NCBI GenBank assembly: GCA_000697475.1
Contig: JNEU01001169.1
Location: 124,001 to 188,000 of the forward strand
DNA: 64,000 nucleotides
Direction of reading: 5' to 3'
From: Lichtheimia corymbifera B2541
Taxonomy: Eukaryota; Mucoromycota; Mucoromycetes; Mucorales; Lichtheimiaceae
A program made the position numbers and the translations under genes. Of the stretch, positions 57,456 through 64,000 are shown one piece after another. The notes under the pieces are model-generated. The model was not told where the DNA came from. It did not search any database and saw nothing but the letters and a program-made list of their open reading frames with translations. Positions within the stretch are counted from its first letter, which is position 1; each line of letters begins with the position of its first letter.

Positions 57456-58320
57456 AAAACAACAACAACATCCTCTCTATCCGCCATCATCACGCACACA
57501 CACACACACACACCTTTCATCATCTATCACCGTCGTCGTCCTTATTCTCCTCCTCTTCCTCCTCCCATCTTTGCTTCTTATTTGCTTCTTTTTTACTTTG
57601 ACTCCCTTTGTATACAAAATTTCTTTTCTTTTCTTCTTTGCTGCATTTTCATAGTAATACCCACTACCTATAGTCATGGTCGAAAACTTGCTCTTTAGTC
57701 ATTCTTCTATATACACACACACAGACACACACAAAGAAAAAAAAAGACCAAGATCCAATCATGCATACTTATATCAATGATTGCATGTGACACAATGTGC
57801 TGTTTTAAAGCCCAAAGGGGTAGGAAGGAACCTGAGTGGTGTAAAAGGCGGTTGTTGCATATGATGTATACCGGCTGCATCGGGTATATGTTTTTGTAGT
57901 CAACCAACGTCAGCTTAGATGTACATACATAAATCAGGTGGTCACACACACTGGAGCACCACATGCACCAGCTGTCATCGCACATCATCGGTTGTGCCTT
58001 GATTTCTGTAATGCTACAACAAGTCATCATTATTACTCCATGTCATCAAGAGTCATCTTTTGCATAGTGTTGCTATTTTTATTGAAGATACAAAAGCTAT
58101 GTACAAATTGTGGTGTTCTTTGTTTAATAATACAATGTATTCTGAAGGGGTGTCATTGTATTGAACTTGCTATTCAGCACAAGAATGATCCAATCACCGG
58201 GGGAGTAGTAAGCCATTGACATTGCTTATCACCACCCATCGTCTTGTGTTACCACCTCACGTGCATTTGCTCACTCACACACATCCAGCTTGACACAGCT
58301 TGCTTCCACTTTTTTCCACC
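57456..58320. other. Intergenic region
   Basis: 865 bp with pyrimidine-rich and CA-repeat tracts (57496-57515, 57712-57735). MIT gene 3' UTR and F-box 3 promoter. No gene seen. Confidence 0.55.
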
Positions 58321-60009
58321 ATGGACGACATTACAACACACGATCCCAGTCGTCTACTCTCCACGCAATCAATGCCTTCTGAAATCCTACTCAAAATCTT
58401 TGGCATGCTGACACAGGGTGATTGCTTAAGGTGCATGTCAGTATGTCGTGCTTGGTATAAGACCATTCCCCAGTATACACACCATTGCTTTCGCAGCGTC
58501 TTTCTCAAAGGCAATCGCGGTCATGCCGACAATACACGACTGCAGAAATGTCTTGGATCACATGTCAAAAGTGCCGTATTGGATTCGTGTGATACTCAGG
58601 CACAACTCGAGGCACTGCTCACCATGTTCGACCGGCATCAATGCTACGATATTCGGCAACTATGTAAGTTTTCATGGTCGTTCAAGTGAATGTACCGTTT
58701 CTCATCATCATCATGATGCTTTCAAGGTATAAGACGGTGTCCTGTGCGTGATGGAAATACATTGATACAGCATTTACAACGCCTTGAACGATTGGAACGG
58801 ATCTCATTTCATAATACTCGATTCGATGTTGCGATATTATCGTTTCTCAGCTCACTGATATCAACATGCCGTTCTTTGACACATTTGACATGCAATACAA
58901 CATTTGCCATGGAAGGAGTTTCTTTACCATCCGAAAGTATGCTGATACACGACTCGGAAATCAACCACAACATGCGCTTCCTTCGACTAGGATTACACAC
59001 CCCAACATTGTCGCAGGCCCTGGTATTGCTCGTACGATGTCCACAACTGCGATATTTCAGCACCTGTTGCGCGAATGATGTCGATGCTCGATTGGTCCTG
59101 TTGTTGTGTCCCAAACTCGCCTTTTTCGAATGTCAAATGCTAGCAAAACGTTATCGGCGATGGCTTGATCACAATGATGATGATGACGATGAGCAAGGAT
59201 TACCACCACCACCACCACCACCATCAGTACAACAAGAACAGCAACGATCATCCACATCCCTTAGAGAATTGACATTGGAACCTATCAGTTTTGAACAACA
59301 AGTGCTTGACCTGCATCATCCATGCTTACAACGACTCGAAGTGGGGGTGACCCATGGCGATGAAGAGATCATCAGAGGATTGCTACGCAATACACCGATG
59401 GTGGAGGAGTTACGTTTATGTTTCTATGATGTGGTGGATTATATTCCTGCTATGATACAGCCTTTATCGAATCTACGCAATCTCCAATTATGGCTTCTTC
59501 GTACAAGAGAAAATCAGGAAGAGCTCATCCCCATGTTTGAAGGCTTCCATCATCTTCTTCCACCCGATCTCTCCGTGAGCATCAAATGCAACCTCTATCA
59601 GCATGCTTCTCCACACACGTTCAGAAATATACTCTTGTCGATGGCCGGGATCCGCCAACTCAAGTGCATCAACCTCCATTCACTCCAAAATATTGACGAC
59701 AACCATCTCATCTCATTCTTTGAACATGTATCACAACATCAAATCGAAGCCGTGACATTGGCATTTCCCACCATGTCATTTTCGTTGCTTTATCTTATTG
59801 CTCATCGTTTGCCACATCTTGTCCATTTCGAAATTGCCTATTGTGGTGGTATCAGTCGTCGTGGTCTACGCACGTTGGTGGAAACCAAAGCAAGAACATC
59901 TCCAGGGAAATTAACATTGAAAATCCGCCTCTCGTATATGGATGATGGTACCAAGGCAAATGATATTCATGTATGCATAGGACAGGATCCCTTCCCTCTA
60001 ATACAATAA
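58321..60009 (+). CDS. F-box/LRR protein, paralogue 3
   Basis: Two exons with the family phase-1 intron (58664-58726). Start MDDITTHDPSRLLSTQSM leads to the F-box (MPSEILLKIFGMLTQGDCLRCMSVCRAWYKTIP). Then the shared helix (GSHVKSAVLDSC) and LRRs: LERISFHNTRF, LTHLTCNTTF, LRFLRLGLH, LRELTLEPISF, LQRLEVGVTH, LRNLQLWLLR, LKCINLHSLQNI, LVHFEIAYCGGI. A short Asp-rich and polyPro insert (about 59170-59225) lies between repeats. Likely an SCF substrate adaptor. It ends VCIGQDPFPLIQ and is tail to tail with paralogue 4; their stops are 57 bp apart. Confidence 0.86.
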
Positions 60010-60066
60010 AAGTACAGTATTTCAATTTCCGATTTATGCATATATAAGCAATCATAATTTTATTTC

Positions 60067-61726
60067 TCAATCGAGCATGATAAAAGAAAAACGTCCACCT
60101 AATTGATCTTGCGCGTATTTGATATAACCTTTATCATCCTCTACCCTTTTACATGTAATGGCGAGTGAAAACGATGGATTGGATTTCTTTTTATCGACCA
60201 GGGCCTTGATGCCTGCACCACTGACTGGTTCCGCATTATAATAACTTGCCATGGTAAGGATACGCAGGTGGGGTAACTGGCCAAGCAGGGTGAATGTTTC
60301 CAAAGAGAGGACGGGTGCATGATCCATGCAAAGGTGTTCCAACTGGGGTGCATGCATAATGTACGTCTTTAAAGTTCCCTCCTCCACACACGCTGGGCTT
60401 ATTTCAACATGCTTCAAAGTGGATACGCATGCCATGGCTTCCAGGACTTTGGTGAGTGAGTGGGCAATGGGTAAATTGATCTCCAATGTTTCCAAACGGA
60501 TGATGTTGGCATGATTCATAAAGTAATCCACAAGCCCCTCCGCTGTATCAGGATCCAAGATGCTGAGAGTGAGCCGTGAAAGATGAGCCAACTTTGGTAA
60601 TAATTGACGAGGGATCTCAATGGATTCGAGTGGATCAAACATGATTTCCTCAACATGCCGACATGATGTATCAAGAAAACGCATGGTTTCGGGCTCATGA
60701 TCGTAACTCATATCCACCAGTTTCAGTGTTTGTATCCGGTGATGGCGATGACGAAGCATGCATGAAAGAGCCGTGTCGGTTGTCGCCAAATAATTCAGTC
60801 CTTGATCCACTTTTTGTTTATACAATGGTGATGGCCAAAGATAAAAGTCCTCTGTGCGTGGATTCCATTCCAAATACTGCAGTCGCGGACATTGCTCAAA
60901 GATAAAAGGCTCCGGGTCGCTGTAAGTGGTGATGCTGAGACGCGTTAAATTGGGACATGAGCTCAAAGCAGAGGCAAGTCGTTCGTTATCCACCTCGTCA
61001 TCAAATCGTAGCCGAAGAAAAGACATGTTGGTATTATGAGTAGTTGTTGTTGTTGCTAGAGGTATGGCAACGTCGTCATCATGAGGGTCGATGTAAAAAG
61101 TGGCTGGCGTTGGTATGATCCATAGGCATTCAAGTAGAGGGCATTGTATCATGCATTGTGTCATCAAGCTGTAAACGTCGTATCCATTATCCACATACTC
61201 CAGTCGCAAGTCGGTAATCCCAGGGAACATGGGCAATCGCTTTGTCACCATGGCAATGTGTCTCCGACTCAACCATACTCCACCCGTGAAATCTGCATAA
61301 TCATGTTGGTGAGCAAAACCATTGCTATGACACCACCTCCCTTGTCACCACGCACTTTGATGTCTCGCATATATACTTGCCCAATCTCTGGATATTACTA
61401 CATTGCTTCGCATGAAGCATATCAAGGACTCGATCAAGGCGATGGCACTTTTTAAACGACACCGCATCCACATGAGGACCAAGGAACTTGTGCATGCTCT
61501 TGTTGTCACCAAGATACTGCTCATCCAATTGTATCTCACGGAACACCGTTTCTCTTGCATACATGGGTATCAAAGTGCACCACTCGCGACACACTTCCAG
61601 GCACCGTAGACAGTCTTCTTGAGTGAGAAATGAGAGTATAGTAATCACGACATCGTAAGGAAGCGATTGCAGCAGGTCGATGCGGGATGAAATGGGTAGA
61701 GATGAAGGCTCTGTGGTCGTAGTCAT
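60067..61726 (-). CDS. F-box/LRR protein, paralogue 4 (GC-AG intron)
   Basis: Two exons; the intron (61293-61380, 88 nt) starts with GC (G|GCAAGT) and ends with AG, phase 1, at the same place as in the other three paralogues. A GT donor two bases later shifts the frame, so the GC donor is preferred. F-box: SLPYDVVITILSFLTQEDCLRCLEVCREWCTLIP. LRR segments: ITDLRLEYVDNG, LECLWIIPTPA, LTRLSITTYSD, LKHVEISPACV, LEHLCMDHAP, LRILTMASYY. Start MTTTTEPSSLPISSRIDLL, end RFSFIMLD. Likely an SCF substrate adaptor. Closest to paralogue 3 in the F-box (TQ-DCLRC). Confidence 0.87.
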
Positions 61727-62202
61727 TGAGTGTGGAAGTGGGTTAGTTCTAGTGTAGTGTAAAGGAAGGTCGGAAATACATCAGTCCCTCTGTTGAGGAA
61801 ATTCCATTGGCATGACTCACGTGGTGCTCATTCTATTGGTGATACACACGACGCATTAAACTACATGTCATGAAAGAAATGTCTGGTGGATTTGGTTACA
61901 TAGAGTTGGATAAAGCCCATGATCTTTTTTACAAAGAGTAGGCAAGATCTCGTGCCTGATAGATAAACGTGTAAGGAAACAGGCACGTGATGGGGTTTTA
62001 GCATTGAAGCGGAATCGTGCTGGTGTAACGAACGACCCAACAGCATTCACATGTTTTTACTTTTCATGCATGATAGACAAGTGAATATTTTTTATTTCTG
62101 AAAGTGCTACATTGGGGACCACCTGTGGATGTCAATGGGATTGTATTGCTTGTTGTCAAGAAGGATGATGATGATGATGATGATGGTGATGATAGAGTTT
62201 AT
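61727..62202. other. Intergenic region
   Basis: 476 bp: F-box 4 promoter and 3' flank of the CCCH/RWD gene, including a GAT repeat (62163-62183). No gene seen. Confidence 0.6.
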
Positions 62203-63002
62203 TTATGCAATGAGATCTGGAAATTGAACGCTCAACCAGTCCAGCTGTTGAACAAGAGTAATATGACGTTGTTGATGCCATTCGTGTGCTTCAAATGCTT
62301 CTTCGATCCTCCTGATAGATACATGATGATCATCAGTCATGGGGTTCATCCCAAGTTTGGTATGTACTATGACTTACTGCTTGATTTGTGGTGACAAGTC
62401 ATGATTTTGTATCCGAATGGCACATTGAGAATCGGGATAATCGACAGGAATAACGAGGTCAAGATGTAGAATGGTGGGATCTATCCGCATATCTTGCAGA
62501 GGAAGACTAACACTGATCATGGAAAAAGAGTCTTCAGGACCACTAGGCCATGCTCTTTAACATCATCATCCTTCCTTCCTTTCCATCGATGGTGTCGTTT
62601 TTACCTTGATGGATCCTTATATGGCTTATACTTCTTCTCCAGTTGATCCAACTCCAAATCTCGAATGGCACGTTGTATTGAGTGAGAGTCACTGTTGTTG
62701 TTGTTGTTGTTGTTTTGGGATATCGTTTGCTGGGTTGGGGATGAGGGTATCGTCGTGTCATCCAACGCGTTGTCACCAATAATCACGGCATGGGCATTGG
62801 AGGATGGCATTCCGTGAATGGGTAAAATGTGAGCAAAGAGACACTCGTCACCAGCACGACAGTTGCCCTGAGCGAAAAAGCGACAAGCCGTTGGGAACCG
62901 TTTTGTGGAATGGGCGGTCGAATACATATGCAGTAAAATGGAAAAGGGGTGAAAAAACACAGCAGTCAATCGTCCTCGGTCACACGGGAATTGTTCGATC
63001 AT
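62203..63002 (-). CDS. CCCH zinc-finger plus RWD-like domain protein
   Basis: Three exons encode roughly 225 residues. Exon 1 starts MIEQFPCDRGRLTAV and has one CCCH finger (CRFFAQGNCRAGDECLFAH: C-x7-C-x5-C-x3-H), a polyN stretch and a charged helix (IRDLELDQLEKKYKPY). Introns at about 62537-62592 and 62318-62387 join exons encoding MISVSLPLQDMRIDPTILHL and LVIPVDYPDSQCAIRI, whose VDYPDSQC fits the RWD strand-turn-strand (YPxxxP) region. The C-terminal helix is RIEEAFEAHEWHQQRHITLV, ending QFPDLIA with TAA at 62203-62205. The plus-strand ORF across this region is antisense to it. CCCH fingers bind RNA and RWD domains mediate protein contacts; precise function unknown. Confidence 0.75.
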
Positions 63003-63233
63003 AAAGTGGTGCCTGTGTTCACTCTAATCGCTGATGGGATGTAGTACAGACATATCTTAATCCCAGCGCAAATATCCGTTTAGGTGGTGATACATTAACA
63101 CTCTCGGTGTCTTTCTTTTCTCTCTCTCTCTCTCTTTCTTTTACTCTCTTTTTTTTTCTCTTCCTCCTTCCTTTTATTCTGGCATCTCGGCCCTGATTGG
63201 ACTTTAGTCTCATTCCTTTTTGTCATTTCACTG

Positions 63234-64000
63234 ATGGACAACGACCCCATACAGTTGGAGCACCAAACAGCTCCAGAGAGCACTCGTGGTCTTTTTGACC
63301 CTCCCGAAACAAAGGTAAAAGGAGGAGGAGGTGGTGTAAAAGTAACTTTATTGATTAACTTGCGGATCGATCATTGATTGATAACAGCCCCCGCTCAACT
63401 CTGCTCCTACATTTGATAAACGCCGCTCTCTTCAATCCTATTCTCCCCTCATTGACACAACCAATCGATCATCATCATCATCATCATCATCATCCTTTTC
63501 TCGTGGTCATCAACGTTCTCGTTCAGCTGTCATGCTTGGAAACTTTGGAGGTCGTCGTGGATCAGGTTTATTACATACATTGACTGAAGAGGCAGCAGCA
63601 GCCACAGCAACTACAACTACTACAACCGAGGATGATAAGAAGGTCACTGTGGATTCACTTCAAGATATGATCAATACATTGAAATCATTACCACCTGTCA
63701 CTATCAAGGAGGGCGGCGGACAACAACAACAACAAGTGATGCCATCTCCCAGTACAAGTGTGCCAACACCTCCTCAACGTATGCCACAACGACGTCGATC
63801 CACATTGAGTGGCGCCGATACCATGCAAAATATGGTCCAGAATACGGTTCAGGAACTACGCAATATCGATAGGCACAGCGTTGGTATGGTGGGTGCTCGT
63901 CGAAGAAGTCGTCGTGCCAGCAGTATGACAAGTACGCTTGAAGCTTCGGTTGCTTTACGCGATGCCGCTTTGGCTGAAACAGAGGCCAAGTTGCTAGGCA
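63234..64000 (+). CDS. Ser/Gln/Arg-rich protein of unknown function (3' truncated)
   Basis: Start MDNDPIQLEHQTAPESTRG; a short intron after TRGLFDPPETK joins PPLNSAPTFDKRRSLQSYS. The visible 200 residues are low complexity: polySer (63470-63495), polyThr, polyGln and Arg-rich runs, with helical stretches (VDSLQDMINTLKSLPPV, MQNMVQNTVQELRN, ASVALRDAALAETEAKLLG) near the window end. No domain is visible before the edge. It could be the disordered N-terminus of an RNA-binding or signalling protein; I do not recognise it. Confidence 0.6.

Noticed and set aside
62104..62394. Plus-strand 96-codon ORF with Asp run
   Set aside because: No ATG start (GTG) and it is antisense to the spliced RWD exons on the minus strand.

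Overview
The window is eukaryotic nuclear DNA. Genes are packed on both strands, and almost all are interrupted by short GT-AG introns (mostly 50-70 nt). The gene set is fungal: RHO3, a DNF1-type flippase, a Skb1/Hsl7-type PRMT5 and BRE1. Together with the low-complexity CA/CT/GAT tracts and several F-box/LRR paralogues this suggests an early-diverging filamentous fungus, most likely Mucoromycota (Mucorales). That placement is inferred; no rRNA or species marker is present.

Layout. 0-9 kb: 3' part of BRE1, a triple-KH RNA-binding protein, a small ankyrin-repeat protein and a 2-phosphoglycerate-kinase/LPA1-type P-loop protein. 9-14 kb: a full UDP-glucose:glycoprotein glucosyltransferase (ER folding sensor) with a C-terminal HAEL retention-like signal. 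14-19 kb: a repeat-bearing spacer with a 60-bp inverted repeat, then F-box/LRR gene 1. 19-31 kb: a secreted protein, UVRAG/Vps38, a RHO3 GTPase, a PWWP chromatin protein and a PKA catalytic subunit. 31-44 kb: PRMT5, a Q-rich protein with a novel short repeat, a DNF1-like P4-ATPase and F-box/LRR gene 2. 44-52.7 kb: a very unusual DEAD-box helicase (minus strand) and a small acidic protein. 53-64 kb: PDCD5, a MIT-domain protein, F-box/LRR genes 3 and 4 (tail to tail), a CCCH+RWD protein, and the 5' part of an unidentified Ser-rich protein.

Most striking locus. The helicase at 44.6-51.8 kb has a Ded1/Vasa-type DEAD-box core, five RanBP2-type zinc fingers each split by a phase-2 intron at the same place, and a long C-terminal tail with 18 GW dipeptides, most as GGWGEP repeats. 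Such WG/GW tails resemble Argonaute hooks, so a link to small-RNA silencing is a testable inference. A 2,918-bp Merlin/IS1595-like DNA transposon sits in the intron that splits finger 5. It has an 8-bp target duplication, an 18-bp perfect core in its terminal inverted repeats, and a DDE transposase related to ISXO2/IS1595. It enlarged an inferred 57-nt intron to 2,983 nt. If that intron is retained, translation stops one codon later, before the whole GW tail.

Other points of interest are the four divergent F-box/LRR paralogues sharing one phase-1 intron (one with a GC donor), a possible structured Pol III-like RNA near 55.05 kb, and a PDCD5 gene with two consecutive micro-exons.
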